The position numbers were made by a program, and so were the translations under genes. The notes under the pieces were generated by a model. It saw nothing but the letters and a program-made list of their open reading frames with translations, made no database searches and had not been told where the DNA came from. A stretch of DNA of 64,000 bases from Zhengitettix transpicula (lineage: Eukaryota; Arthropoda; Insecta; Orthoptera; Tetrigidae), in contig CM073595.1 in NCBI GenBank assembly GCA_037074705.1, forward strand, positions 70,480,139 through 70,544,138, given 5' to 3'. Of this stretch, positions 37,478 to 49,980 are shown piece by piece (position 1 is the stretch's first letter; each line of letters starts with the position of its first letter).

Positions 37478-39536
37478 GCGAAATAAAACATGGTTTTGCT
37501 TGAATTATATTTATTTCTGAAAAAACTCGTTTATATTTGAAAATGCCAGCACATGGCTGCCTTTGAGCTGCCTACGGTAACAATCTGATGCAATCTTCGC
37601 CAATTTACCAGTTTGTGACTTGAAAATGCTTTTTTTGTGACTATCATTTGTTTATCACATTCACGCAATGACATACTTTTTTATCTCTCTTATTTGAATT
37701 GTAACATTTAGAAGTGTTTACGCGTAACTGACGGAGACCGTTTCTTCATGACACAGAGGATTGCATATCAAGAGTTTGGTATTAGGAGTTTTGTCTCCTG
37801 TCGAGGCTAATATGGAACTATAAGCGACAATTTTCAACTTTGCATTAACTCTACAGCTGTACAGACAGTACTGGTCTCTACATGGAGACTGAAATAACTT
37901 CCCTTTCGTAGAGGCGTTATTCAGAAGAGGGGACTGGGTGTGTTTACTTGGGCGGTCACCAGGGACTCGTGAAAGTTTCTTACTACGTATCTCTCACACC
38001 AAGCGTTGCAAGAAACATCGTCTTAATTTTACGATTTTCTTTATTTATGTGCAATAAAACAACTGCTTTGTATAAATGTTAAGAGTAAACTCTATTTAGC
38101 GTTAATAATTGCAAAACTCTGACAATTATATGTATCTTAACAGTCTGTAAAGATCTGAAAATATAACAAATTCCGATACGTAAGAGAAGAAGCTTGAACT
38201 AAAAGGAATGTAGAAAAATTATGTTATGTACTATTTATTTGATCTAGGACAAACAAAGAAGTGTTGAGTAGCAGTCCTTGACCTGTCCAATATAGCGATT
38301 TTTTAATCTTAGGCTGATTAAATGTATCTATATGAATATAAATAAGAAACAGGAGTAAATGATATTAATATAATCAATAGACAGACGCATGGAGATGACC
38401 TATAATTTCGTTTCAATTTTTCAAAAAATTTTCATGGAGGAACAGAATACACTATGATGGATACAGGTATCACACAGTGAAACAAACTATTCCACAATAA
38501 AACAATTTTTCTCGACTCATATAAAAACTTTGTTTTTTTACCTAAATGTGTGTATTCAATGAGTAATTATTATTAATAACACAATTAGACCCACGTCGTT
38601 ATGACAATTTAAACATCCCTTCCTGAAGGTAACACGAAACACATTTTATCCTGTTTGTTTATTCCAGAGATATCGGCGTGATATAAAATATCTTCTGCAA
38701 TAGTTTTCAATTCTGATTTTACCTTTTTCAGATTAAGTGCACGAAAAATAGTTAATTTAACTTAAAAATGTGTAGTTTACTAATAAAAATGATCTGCGAG
38801 ACTCATATGGGGTATAATCATATCATTAATATGGTATATAACCATTTGAATAAATTATTTGAGTTAATCTTACAGTTATAATCTCAGAATAAATTATAAT
38901 AACATAAACCAGTAAGATATTAAAATATAAATATCATAGTGCGGTATAATCGAGAACCTCTTTTATAATTTACCGATAAAAAATTCCAATTCCAAATTTG
39001 CATTAAAATCGCAAGCAAAATACCCACCATGGTAAATCTTCCAGACATTTTTTTAAATTAGGGCTTTCTTTAACAACAAAGGCTTCGACGATCCGTCGGA
39101 AATCCCAGACTGGCTCAAAACTACTTTATTGTATAGACCACGTGTGGAAGGGAGATGATGTTTCTCCAATCTTAGTTCACCATTATTCTCTAAAATTTGG
39201 AACTTTTATTATGTATCGGAGCAATTTAAAAACTCTGTACCCTCATGTACATTTCTCCCCGTACCGACTTCCTAAATTCCCATGTTCAATAGCTAGACAC
39301 TTTCCGTACCCCGTGTATCTGATGTCAGTTGAGGTAATTCGGAAACAAACAGGACCATAAAAGGGCCCACAGCATCACCCGTTACAAATAAATTTCATTC
39401 TAAAGATATACATATCAATGTTATATAAGCCCTGTTTAAAGTTTTATCCTTAGTACATAATATGTTCACGCATTTGTTCTAGTTTAATAATAAATAAACA
39501 GATAAACAACCAATTTGTCAGAAAAAAATGTATTAC
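37478..39536. other. Stretch without recognised gene
   Basis: Mixed A+T-rich sequence. Blocks at 37720-38000 and 39060-39370 are GC-richer, the latter with a 72-codon open frame at 39142-39360. No domain or repeat is recognised. Confidence 0.45.
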
Positions 39537-39610
39537 TAAACTAAAACAAAAGTAATTAGAATATTATGACGTTTCGTGCACAATTTTGGATCTTCGTCAG
39601 GTAACAGCTA
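39537..39610 (-). mobile_element. Hammerhead-like retroelement tail, family gamma (minus copy)
   Basis: Minus strand: CTGACGA (39600-39594), A, GATCC-AAAATT-GTGCAC, GAAAC (39575-39571), GTC (39570-39568). Stem II no longer pairs. The shared loop (CCAAAATTGTG) ties it to the plus-strand copy at 39722-39785. The two copies face away from each other about 110 bp apart. Confidence 0.55.
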
Positions 39611-39721
39611 GTTTTTAATATTTATATATATATATGTTAAAATTTGATCCCAAATATAAATATAATGTAATGGACTGACATCATAGTAATGACGGTTGTA
39701 ACCGAATAATCATGCATTCCA

Positions 39722-39785
39722 ACCTATTACTTGATGAAGTCCCAAAATTGTGGACGAAACGTTGTCTTGTGAATTAAACTATTTT
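39722..39785 (+). mobile_element. Hammerhead-like retroelement tail, family gamma (plus copy)
   Basis: TTGATGA (39731-39737), A, GTCC (39739-39742), 9 nt loop, GGAC (39752-39755), GAAAC (39756-39760), GTT. Stem II pairs perfectly for 4 bp with a sequence unrelated to families alpha and beta. The first base of the CTGATGA box is substituted and the triplet is GTT. It forms an inverted pair with 39537-39610. Confidence 0.55.
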
Positions 39786-39790
39786 AGTGC

Positions 39791-40823
39791 CCAGAACTGT
39801 AATTACAGTTACGAATCTAACGTAGTTACAAATAAACAATAATTTCCGTCATTAATTCAAAATTGTTTTGTGTGATAATATATTGTGTGTATTATTTACT
39901 TTTATTACCAGTTAGCATCAATGCACTTTGTCATTGGGGATTAGAATATTAGTTTTTCTTTGTATCCATATTCTTACTTCAATGCTAAGTCATTTAAAAT
40001 CTCTGTGATGTATGACTCTAGAATATCATTGCATTTGAAACTAGGAAATGCAGGCCCGACCTTTCTGAAATTGTGAATTATTCATGCAAGTGCGTATAGC
40101 TGGTTCTCACGCGAGTTTTGCTGACTGTGCAGTCTTATATGAGTCAGTCATCAATAACTGGCTTCCAGAACAATCTAATCCCGCGCCATCAAGGGTTCCA
40201 ATAACCACGACCAAATGTTCATTGGATAATAAAACATCAACAGTTCACGCTAAGTAAATGTGATTTATGATTGCTTAGTTTCATTCTGTTGTCCCCAAAA
40301 TAACTTCCAATGGATGATTCTGTTCAGGAGCCAGTAAAATCCATGCCAATTGCAAAAGAACCTTAATAAATATCGACAGAATGACGAAAAATGTGTTTCA
40401 TAATTATGAATATAGATTGTGGCATCATAATATCGGCATGTTAATTATAAGAAATATTCTTAGATTTGCAAGAAGTTTAATTTGAGTACCAACATCAATT
40501 ATGTATATTTTCATTCACATACTTTCCTACAAAAAATATTCTGAGCCGCATTCAGCAATGCTGAATTAAATTTTATCATAGTAGTTGTATGTACATCTAA
40601 TTTTTTACCCCAAAAATCAGACGTTTAAGTACATTTTGAAAAAGAATGAATCAATAGCATGAAGCTGAGTTCAGTATTTCATTTCATTTGTTTTTGTTTC
40701 ACATTTATATGTTAATTTAAAAAAATATTAATGTGTGATTAAATTATGATCAATATACACATAACGAAATCTCGGTTGTTTTCGTGTTATTTTCGTGTAT
40801 CGTACCTCCACTGTAAACCTTAA
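39791..40823. other. Stretch without recognised gene
   Basis: Nothing recognisable. Slightly GC-richer at 40070-40230. Confidence 0.45.
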
Positions 40824-41055
40824 TTAAGTTCCCGTCCCATTTCGAAATTTGTTCAAATTATACACAAAAAACAATGGGAATCATGGTGCTCAAAAAATAT
40901 TTATTCGACGCAAATATCGGCAGTTTTAAAATTTCTACTCCCGCTCCTCACCAGTGTTTGTTTGCGATATCAAAGGAACATGTGTACAAAATTTGGTCAA
41001 AATTGCTGCACGCGCTTAAATTTGTATGCGCACATACAGCAAGTTTTATTTATTT
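40824..41055 (+). mobile_element. Family R interspersed repeat, copy F (internally deleted)
   Basis: Plus-strand fragment with AATTATACACAAAAAACA, AAAATATTTATTCGACGCAA, AAATATCGGCAGTTT, ACAAAATTTGGTCAAAATTG and TTTGTATGCGCACATAC. The 5' half is decayed and the segment between the TTTCTACTCCCG and GTGTTTGTTT modules is shortened. Confidence 0.75.
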
Positions 41056-41611
41056 GATTTACCTGCAATTAATTTCTGAAACGTTATCAAAGGTTGCGTG
41101 GAAAAATGGTTTCAAGGACGTAGACATGTGAGGTATTTTATTTGTTGACGGAAATAAATTGAGAACTGTATTACAATTGCATTCCATATCCTCTTTTGTA
41201 TTCATATCTTTTAATTGGATATTGCATGTTAATGTCCGTATCGTGGGCCGAATGCACATACACACTTACTTACAAAGCGTATGAGCCAATAATCTGATAA
41301 GTATCGAGTGGCGATCGTTGCAGGATATTTTACAACATCAATTTTATTTCCCTCTGGATTTTGTGAAGTAGGGATGTACGCAGCTGCCAAAGCGACTGTT
41401 ATTCCCAACGTATACAATGGTTAAGAAACAATAGAAAAATACAATTTCCGTGCAACATTGGGAACTTGAACGATCCGGACTTCAGATACCAACATTCAAA
41501 GCAGTGGTTTCAACTTTAATGTAGACGTACCTATCCTTCTATATATCTCAAACAAATGTTTCAAGTAGGAAAAATTAGTTTCAGTATTTTATTGCGTTTC
41601 AAAGGTTAAAT

Positions 41612-42035
41612 CTTCTAATAAATAAAATAAACTGTTTGTGTGTATGTGTATGTTCCGCATACAAATCTACACTCGTGGAGAAAATTTGACCAAATGTCTT
41701 ACACGTGTTCCTTGCGAAACGGAAACGAACACTGTAGGGAGGTAAGACATGACTGCCACCACGAATGGAAGGGGTGAACGGGGGTGGAAATTTTTAAACA
41801 AGTTAAACGGGCGTTGAATAAATATTTTTCGTGGTCAATGACAATGATACATTTCTCCTGATTTTGTTTGTGGATAATTTTAACCCTTTTTGCCATATGG
41901 GGGGGGGGGCGCCATGAGGGATGGGGGTGGAGGAGTTTTACATAAAAATAACGCAAAACAACCGAGATTACAGTCAAATCCGGGGTTATGGATGTCGCTG
42001 AGTTTAATTATTATAACACGGACAACGCCGGGCGT
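41612..42035 (-). mobile_element. Family R interspersed repeat, copy G (near full length)
   Basis: Complete minus-strand copy. The 5' module GCCCGGCGTTGTCCGTG lies at about 42015-42030 and the element runs to the CA/TG microsatellite and A/T tail at 41612-41660. A run of 11 G at 41899-41909 replaces the CCC-rich stretch of the plus-oriented consensus. It is collinear with copy C throughout. Minus-strand open frames at 41699-41977 and 41880-42071 are readings of the repeat. Confidence 0.85.
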
Positions 42036-42040
42036 GAAAC

Positions 42041-44635
42041 GTGTTAATAATTGAAATATCGATGTTGACAATTTTTAAGACAAAAATCTTACTCTAAACA
42101 GAAATTTTCTAGATATGATGAATTATTTCACTGTTTTTTGAAATATTTATATAATTCACTAACAATTTTTTTTCTTTTGTTCTCCGACTACTGCGTAACA
42201 GAACATGTATATTGTATTTAATATGCTGCGAATGGAAAGGATCCTGGTGGCAGTTTGAGAAAAATTATATAAAATTCCATAGAAAAATAAATAGTACAAT
42301 TTTGAAATAAAAAATCTTAGAAATTTGTTCTGAAATTTCTTCCACACTTAAAAAAAAATTCACTGAAATAAACTATGTTTCACGTTCATTGTAACTCTTC
42401 CCGAATAAGCGAAATTAATTTGACCTGTTTCTATATTCATGTATTTAAATCTGGAAATTTTTTGTAAAAACAGATGTCGAAATTAATGTACGAAATTATA
42501 AAAATAATTAAAATGTGATTTAAAATAAACACATGGGTTTATGTATAATGGATGGTGGAATCGGCATGACAGGAATTTTTGGTTTGAATATAAAATACCG
42601 AGTACATTCTCAGTTCATCTGTATTATGAATTATGTTCTAATATTTCCTTTATCAAATTTTCGTGCTTAATTGTATAAAAAGTATTTTGAGGCAGAGCAA
42701 TTGAGTACAGCAAATGGAACTATTTGAGGGATACGTGAGATGAACTTGATCCCAGATTCAATTCCGGTTATTTAGTAGAAAGTAGAGAGAACAGGAAATG
42801 TACTTTCATTCGGATTCATTACTTCTTCTAGGGATGCCTGACGTCCTTGTGATAATTATTTCTTCCTCGCTTACACCTCTGGACCCCCTTCCATTGCAGA
42901 CTCTCTTGATTGCATACTACAAAATGAAAATGCTTCCGTCGTAAGATGAAATATTTGAAGCAGCTTTAGCGGATGTCTCTACAATATCAGAAAGGTTCTT
43001 AATGAAAGCTGAAAGCGGATAATATGGTGTTTAATCAACGAATTTGCAGGATGCTGGGTAGGAAAATACAATCAGCGCATGGAGAGAGAGCATCCGACAC
43101 GATACATTTCTCAGCAACATGCAAGGACATTACCTCTGACTTCGCTCTTCCTCCTTTTTTTAATGAACCCGGAGAGGAAAGCGAGATATAATTTACGTTT
43201 CTTGAATATTTTTAAACTTTGCGACAATTTTGTAAAACCTGGAGTCTCTGTAAATTACTTGATAAGAAACATTAAATTCAATGTTCGGAACAAGGAGAAT
43301 GGCCAAATATTAATAATCCAAAAAGCTGGAGTAAACCAAGGAACAAGTTAACTTGTTCTTCACAAATAATTACTGGCATTTAATTGGAAAGAGCATAATT
43401 GTGCGATAGTGCAAACGACAGTTATGAGATTTAGTAATGTTTTTCTATAAAAACAGTAAATTATGCTCACTAAATTTTCATTACATTTAACGTCCATGCA
43501 CTTTTTATGACGAAAACCAAAATTAAAACAAATATTACTTCAAAATATTAATAAATTAGAAGGAACTATCGGAAATAGTTGAAAATAAATATAAATATGG
43601 AAACAGTCTAGTTTAAAAGTAAAGGCTGAAAGTTTCATGGAAATTAAATTATTTAAGTTTATAACTCTTCATTCCGAAATTATTTTTTATGGCACCAGAT
43701 CGACTTTGATCCTTCATTTTGGACACATTGCAACCAAAATGTTTGATGGAAATACCCTCCAGTCAAAATAAACAGCTCTCAGACCTGTTTGCTTTCTTTA
43801 AAACAGTTTTTGTACCATATGATGTTTACACTTTTAATTGGAATATTATTTCACGCCGGGCTCCATAATTTCTTCGCTCTAGAATGATAGCTGTTAGTCC
43901 TTGTCCGTTTCAAAATACATCGTTGGTCCACATGGTAAAATAATGTGTTAAAATAATGTCCCCGACGGATTAATATGATGACAACAACAAACAAGAGAAT
44001 AATTTATAATTTAAGATTTTTAAAGTTATGGGGGGAAATAATTTCAGAAAAAATATTATTTGACGCAATGTAGAAGTGCAGTTTTGGCAGGTTAGCACAT
44101 ATTTCTAAGAAAAGCGTTGTTTGTGTGTTCTTCTTGTCAACATTCGGCCTGTGCTGCTTGCGAAAACAAATATGCTGATTCTTGAAGATTAATGCACTGC
44201 ATAAAAAAATTAATGCGTAGTTTTTTCACTACACAAGAAATACGAATGCAATTCAGGATGATGTTCACTACTGTTTTGTATTTCTTTAAAATTCAATTGC
44301 AACAAAAAGCATAAGATGAAGCATTAATAGTGAAGAGAGGAAAACGAATGGTATAAATGTTGGCTTAGTGGAGCATTAAATATTATTATTATTGTAGTTA
44401 ATGTGCAACTGGAAACAGTTATACTTACGATTTTTAATTTTATTTTTGCTTGGCATGACAGAATATTTCTTGATGAACATTTTAAATGTTTTTTTTTAAA
44501 TAATTAAATCATTAAAATTTTCAATGCCAAATCATTTATCATTCCTCATAACAAAGACAATGACCAATATCTTTAGATGTTGGTTATAATATTTTCATTT
44601 TAGGAATGAATATTAACAAATTTTGAAATTTTGGT
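42041..44635. other. A+T-rich stretch, no gene seen
   Basis: No recognised gene. A perfect 18 bp palindrome, GAACAAGTTAACTTGTTC, lies at 43341-43358. The 90-codon frame 43079-43351 overlaps the palindrome and has no recognisable motif. Confidence 0.45.
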
Positions 44636-44760
44636 CTGTCCGGTGGCGCCAAGAAGTCAGAGACTTAAGATCAGGACGCTGTCGAGAGGCACGCACCCCG
44701 TCTCGAAACCGCAGTCGGTAAATTAGGGTTTCTTTACTGACAAAACTGTGATTCACCCGA
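44636..44760 (+). mobile_element. tRNA-derived SINE-like head
   Basis: The GC-rich segment has a Pol III A-box-like TGGCGCCAAGAAGTCAG (44644-44660) and a B-box-like CGTCTCGAAACCG (44699-44711). Their spacing of about 40 bp is compatible with a tRNA-derived promoter. The B box is two or more bases from GGTTCGANNCC, and no tRNA cloverleaf can be completed. It is followed within about 35 bp by the inverted-repeat arm at 44793. Confidence 0.35.
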
Positions 44761-44792
44761 AAATCGAAAATGGGGTGCAGAACAGCTACCAT

Positions 44793-44850
44793 ATAAAATC
44801 TTCTCGGTCTTCTAACAGAGTGAAAACATGTATGCGCGACTGCCTTCTTT
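44793..44850 (+). repeat. Arm fragment of the 22993-23131 element
   Basis: TCTTCTCGGTCTTCTAAC and GCGCGACTGCC align with the left arm at 22997-23044, but the hairpin core and right arm are absent. It adjoins the SINE-like head at 44636-44760, so the arm may be the 3' part of a composite non-autonomous element. Confidence 0.5.
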
Positions 44851-44859
44851 ATTAACCTA

Positions 44860-46544
44860 CCATATACACAAATTATCGGTAATCACGTGATTTTATGGAT
44901 CAATGGGTGCCTTCACGGCCAAGAGACTGGCAAATAGAGAAGTGAGAGAACGGAGAACTTAACCCGTCATAAGGAACATTATTTGAAAAGAAAGGCGCTT
45001 AGATTTCTTATAATGTCGTACGCGGAAAAAGGAATTTGCGATTCTGCGATTATGCGAACACATTGTAGTTTTATACGATACTAGACGCTCTAAAATATGA
45101 TCTCATTGTTTGAGTAGGTAATAGATCCATCAGGCTAAGTTTGTCTAAATATTTTTCTACAAACTTTCTTTCCTGTAGATAATTACGACTGACATCCGCC
45201 ATACCTAGCAGTTTGCTTCGTTGTAATAGAAGCTTTTGCAGAAACTAACCTTAATTAGTCAAGTTTATATAACAGACATGCTAGACAACGTGCGAAACTA
45301 ACTTACGGATACAATTCTCTCGATTCAAACACAAACTAAGAGCCAATTACGACACACGCCTCGGTCAGGATCGAATTTGCGCCAGGGCCGAGCTATATTT
45401 GAGTTTTAATGGTTTCGGACGACGCCCTAATTCTAAATTTCACGTGAAGCAAGGATGGTTGCAAAACAGACAATCTTTAGGTAAACTAATTTTAGCACGG
45501 ACACGATTGTATCAGATATCTGTAGTTTTATTATTACCAAATCTGCTGTCAAGGATCGGACCGCCTAAAATATGAAAACGTGGTTTGGAACATTTTTATA
45601 GATATATCAAAATAAAAGGGGAATGGGGAGACAAAAATTGTGCTGACGAATGTATGAGACAAAAATAAAGGTTAGCCTCAAAGGAAGACATGTGTGAAGA
45701 AAGCCACCTGTCAATTTTAATGGACAAGTTAGACAGAAAAGCCGTACAATTCCCAATAATCCATATTCTAGTGTAATTATAATAAAATAAAGTGAAATTA
45801 CGTAACAGAGATGAAGATTAATATCTGAATACTCATTTAATTGAGCTTCGTATCGAGATATGCCGCAAAGTAGTTCATTTTATAACTGTCATTGAATTTA
45901 ATTATATTACAGAAAATAGATTCATAAACTCATTTACGTTATTTAAAAATTAATTGAATCGAATTTATTTTATGCCCTTACTAGTCACTTAGGAAGTTGA
46001 TTGCAAGTTTTATATGCCTACTCTTTCGACAAAGAACAGTCTACAGAGTTCAAATCATTCGGAATTGGAATAAAGACTCATTAGTTGTTGAGAACAACGT
46101 GGCTCCGGCGAGCATATGCCGCCTATGATTGATGTTGGTGACAGTCATGTCACATCCATTTCATTCTGTGACGGATGGATTCAGCAGCTAACAAGGTTGT
46201 TTCATACCTGAAGTTAACATAAATTCAGGAACGTCGTAACTCACGTCACCACAAGAGCCTAGTTCATGCAATCCTTCCATTCCAATTTCACCTACTTACG
46301 GCTCTTAAAAAACAAACGAACAATATTTGGCACGAGAAAATTCTTGAGTAAAAGGTAAAAGTCAAATAATCTATCAAATTATTTAAAATTCAAGAACATT
46401 ATAAAAACTATACTTTTCATTTAAAAAAATAGTTTAAATTTATTTTACAATAGGAGTTTTCATGAATTCATTACATTTATTCAATTTAAAACATATTTAT
46501 AATATATTATTTCCTTACTTAAATGAAATATTAATGGTAACTAC
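44860..46544. other. Stretch without recognised gene
   Basis: No recognised feature. GC-richer patches occur at 45340-45420 and 46080-46270. Confidence 0.45.
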
Positions 46545-46680
46545 TGTTGTGCTGTAACGGTCAGCGACATCGCCTCGAACCACAGAGATCCAGGGTTCGA
46601 ATACCGACATGGTCAGGTCAACTAGGGAACTGTGTTATGTAAGATGACAGTATGACAGCCGACCAGGTACGCTTTACGAT
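46545..46680 (+). mobile_element. tRNA-derived SINE remnant
   Basis: GCTGTAACGGTCAGCGACA (46551-46569) is A-box-like and GGTTCGAATAC (46594-46604) is close to the B-box consensus GGTTCGANNCC. The head GTAACGGTCAGCG...GGGTTCGAAT is typical of tRNA-derived SINEs in insects. The body TGTGTTATGTAAGATGACA is shared with the segment at 34908-35030 in inverse orientation. A functional tRNA is excluded because no acceptor or anticodon arms can be completed. Confidence 0.6.
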
Positions 46681-49600
46681 GTGTTTATGTTGGAGTTGCG
46701 ATAAACGACTAGAGCAGTGACAAAAGCGTTGTGTACTCTCTACTTGTTCAAGTGGAACTTTCCAGTATCTAGTAGAAGCTCAAGAAAAATATTATGAAAA
46801 TGTGTGATTCAGATGAAGAAGAGCTTCAAATTATTATTTACTCGACTTACAAGTGGCCGTTGTTGTAGCTAATGTTGTGACATGCATTTGCTTACTACAT
46901 AATGTTGTTATCGACCGACCAGGTATGGAACGTAACCTTAAATAAATAACAACTTTACCACCCATCAAAAAACGAAATTATGTTACTACTGGCAGAATAA
47001 ATCAATTCGAAAAAAATCTGGATCTATTTAAAGTGTATCTGTGCAAAAACCATTTGTAAAATTTGTAGATGCTATTGTTTTTTTTAAAAAAAATTTTTTA
47101 TTACAACTTTTTGTTTGTAATTATGCTAGTTTATTCCATCGTTTGTCTAAAACATCCATTGCGGTGATTTGAGTCAAATTTGTTACTTTCTTTTCGATTC
47201 TGCAAATTTGTTGAAATGAATTTGTTATATCTCATGGTTTAAGAATAAAAAATTAAGTTTATTTGTCAGGCAATAAAGCATCACAATTTGAAGTTTATTA
47301 AATCGAAGACTGCCTCATTTCATAATCGGAATCCATTTATTGTAAATGTTTCCCCGCTACATGAACTTTTATTTTATTTCAAGTGATACATGAAATGTAT
47401 TTACCCAGCCGTGTACCTGCTCCAGAACAGAGGCGACCAACGTAATGAATTTAATATCTAATTTTATGTAATATAGTTGTGCGCTAAGCACGTTTGGTAT
47501 GCAATACCTGTGTGGCACTGGATTGAGGTTCAATAATGGAACAATACACAATTGCTTCTCAGAATCGTTGGATAGCATGTTAATTACACATTGGTGCGGT
47601 TTTGTTAATTGCAATGTCCTCTCAAATAGTCCAGTCGATCAAACACTAAAACTTCCGGGGGCTCATAATTTGAATATACAAATGAACAACGAGAACGCAA
47701 TTATTTGCGTAGTGGGATGAGTGTCACCATAGAAGTCATTATCCCCCAACATTAGAATTTTTTTAAGAAAATAATGGAAACTGTTGAAAAAAATTACATA
47801 ACATTAAATATTATTAAAAAAAATTATAATCAATTTTCTTAGAAGATAGTACAATATTGTAACGGAATACGTAACATCAATAAAATATTAATTTATTCTC
47901 ATTAAAATATTTTGGGCCTCTGTAAATTACCACCATCACATTAGATATATAAATCCATAAATTCGAGAATATCAATAAAGATATAACTAATTCCCTAGCT
48001 CCGATAAGAATTCATTTTTGTAAAAATGTTTCGTCTCATAAAATATGTTACAAAATCACCACGTCACTTTATTTACAATTTTTTTTAGGGATATATTTAT
48101 TTTATAGCCGAATGGATATTTAAACATATGTTACATCCATGTTTCAAGGACATTATTATTATAAACATTCTAAATTTTCGGAAAAATTTTACTGTATCAG
48201 CTTCGTTCAAAATATTTGCAATGGCAGTTCGTCTGTTTTGATGGGAAAATTAATTGAGGCGTATTTAATACTCCCTCAGTTGCAACTTTTTCATTTTTTA
48301 ATAGGAACCGTCGTGTCACGGATTTTGCTTTTACAAATTTCACTCCATCCAAATAAGTCAATTACCAACGACAATTCTATTCTTATAAGAAATTGCTGAA
48401 TTTACCCGCACCTGCCAAAGAATAACGAATTGTAATAAAGTTTATAAAAGCCTTAAGTCAATTCTCGAAATTAGCGCTGAATTATCATTCGCAGATCCAG
48501 TAAGTGCTTGAGCCTCTACCACGTGGTTTCTTAACTCAAACTTTTCCCGTTGCAGAGAATCGAATTTCAGTGTAAAAAACGCATTATTTTTCCAATCAAA
48601 CGTTGAAAACTGACGTAATAGTACCAGCTCTCCCGACCACCAATCAGAATACTTAAATTCACACGAACAGGGTATTGTATAATAGAATAATTTTATTAGC
48701 GTGTCCAATGCAAAAAAATAAGCAATTTAATTTTACACGGTATTCAAAAATGTTGAAATTTTCCTATCAGTGTTATTCATATCTGAAACTGTTTACCACA
48801 GGTTTCATTTTCTAAATTATTCTTAAACTGACGTGAAAATAATTTACATATACCTTATGTTTCTTAGTATTCATGGCCAATCAATATCACTGTTTCATGT
48901 TTCATTTCGCACTAAGTGGATTTTTTTTGGAACTCTGAACAAAAGATTCAAACATTTTCCCTCAAGTCAATATGTTGTAATAAACGGAGCTCCTTTAACA
49001 GATAACTTAGTTCATGCTGATCGATTGAATGACGTGTTTGTTTGGTACTGGGCACTACGGGGGTGGAATGAAACGATAAAAGTTTGGAGGAACCTGAATT
49101 CGGTAGAGAGAATCATTAATCTAAAGCGTAATGGATGCAAAGTATTTGTTTCCTTTCTTTGGATATCAATCGATCTGAGGTTCCAAAAGTTTTCAAGAGA
49201 GATATTACCGTAACGACTCGAGGCAGCGCTCAGGTAGGAAATATTGCTGAGCGTTGTGTGCGGCGTTCATAAAATGTTATTTGCGAAGGAACGATGCATC
49301 TAAAATGGGAACAGGGTTGTGTGATGAGAACAGGTCGTGTGTGTTGCTCTTTAACCAAGGAACAAAATGTTGATCACAGAAGGACGACAGAGCTCATTAA
49401 GGTGCCCGTGGAGACCTCGAAATCTCATTATCGACTAAGCTATTTGGTTTAGAGGCATATAGGCATCTCATGGCAAAGAGTGTCGATCAGTCTTCTACAT
49501 CAGACGATAAAACCATCTGAATTTTGGGACTTAGTAATTGAAAATATTAATTTTGACGAATTACAGCAGACTTAATTATGAGTGAGTTATTTCTCATTTG

Positions 49601-49926
49601 AAATTTGATCAACTAACTTTGGTGATACCTTAGATATTTTTCAACGTGCTTATTTCTTTTTTAATGCTTGTTATTTTGGAAATACCTCCTTTGATATCTC
49701 CTTACATGACGATAAACTTATTCTCGTAAATATAACGAACAGTATTTAGACGATAAGATGGATGCGAAAAATATGGCTGATTTAGACAGAATTCTGTTCC
49801 AGAAAGATAATGAATAAAATTCAGATTCATCTTTGATTTCAACGTCGTTGTTAGTACTTTAAATAATTTCTATTACCCTGTAATATATTCTCGATCTTTT
49901 CAGATATTAAACATAAAAAATTCATA
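46681..49926. other. Stretch without recognised gene
   Basis: Open frames at 47369-47720 (both strands), 48139-48399, 48442-48708 and 48833-49213 (126 codons, the longest outside a repeat) show no recognisable domain, signal or conserved motif. I do not call them. Confidence 0.45.
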
Positions 49927-49980
49927 GAATGTAGTCTTTCTCGGTAGATGATGAATAATTTCTTCTCGGGCTTTATTCAT
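49927..49980 (+). repeat. Left-end fragment of the 22993-type inverted-repeat element
   Basis: AGAATGTAGTCTTTCTCGG and TTCTTCTCGGGCTTTATTC align with AGAATGTAGTCTTCCTCAG (from about 22963) and the following arm at 22993. The rest of the element is missing. Confidence 0.4.

Noticed and set aside
41070..41095. CTGAAACGTTATC near family R copy F
   Set aside because: No hairpin or core box lies on the 5' side at the required distance.
43079..43351. 90-codon plus-strand frame
   Set aside because: It ends in a palindrome, has no recognisable motif, and its composition matches the surroundings.
46545..46620. Possible functional tRNA gene
   Set aside because: A and B boxes are present but no cloverleaf with acceptor and anticodon stems can be formed. 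A SINE head fits better.
48833..49213. 126-codon plus-strand open frame, the longest outside a repeat
   Set aside because: No recognisable domain and no splice-site or promoter support. Such lengths occur by chance in 64 kb.
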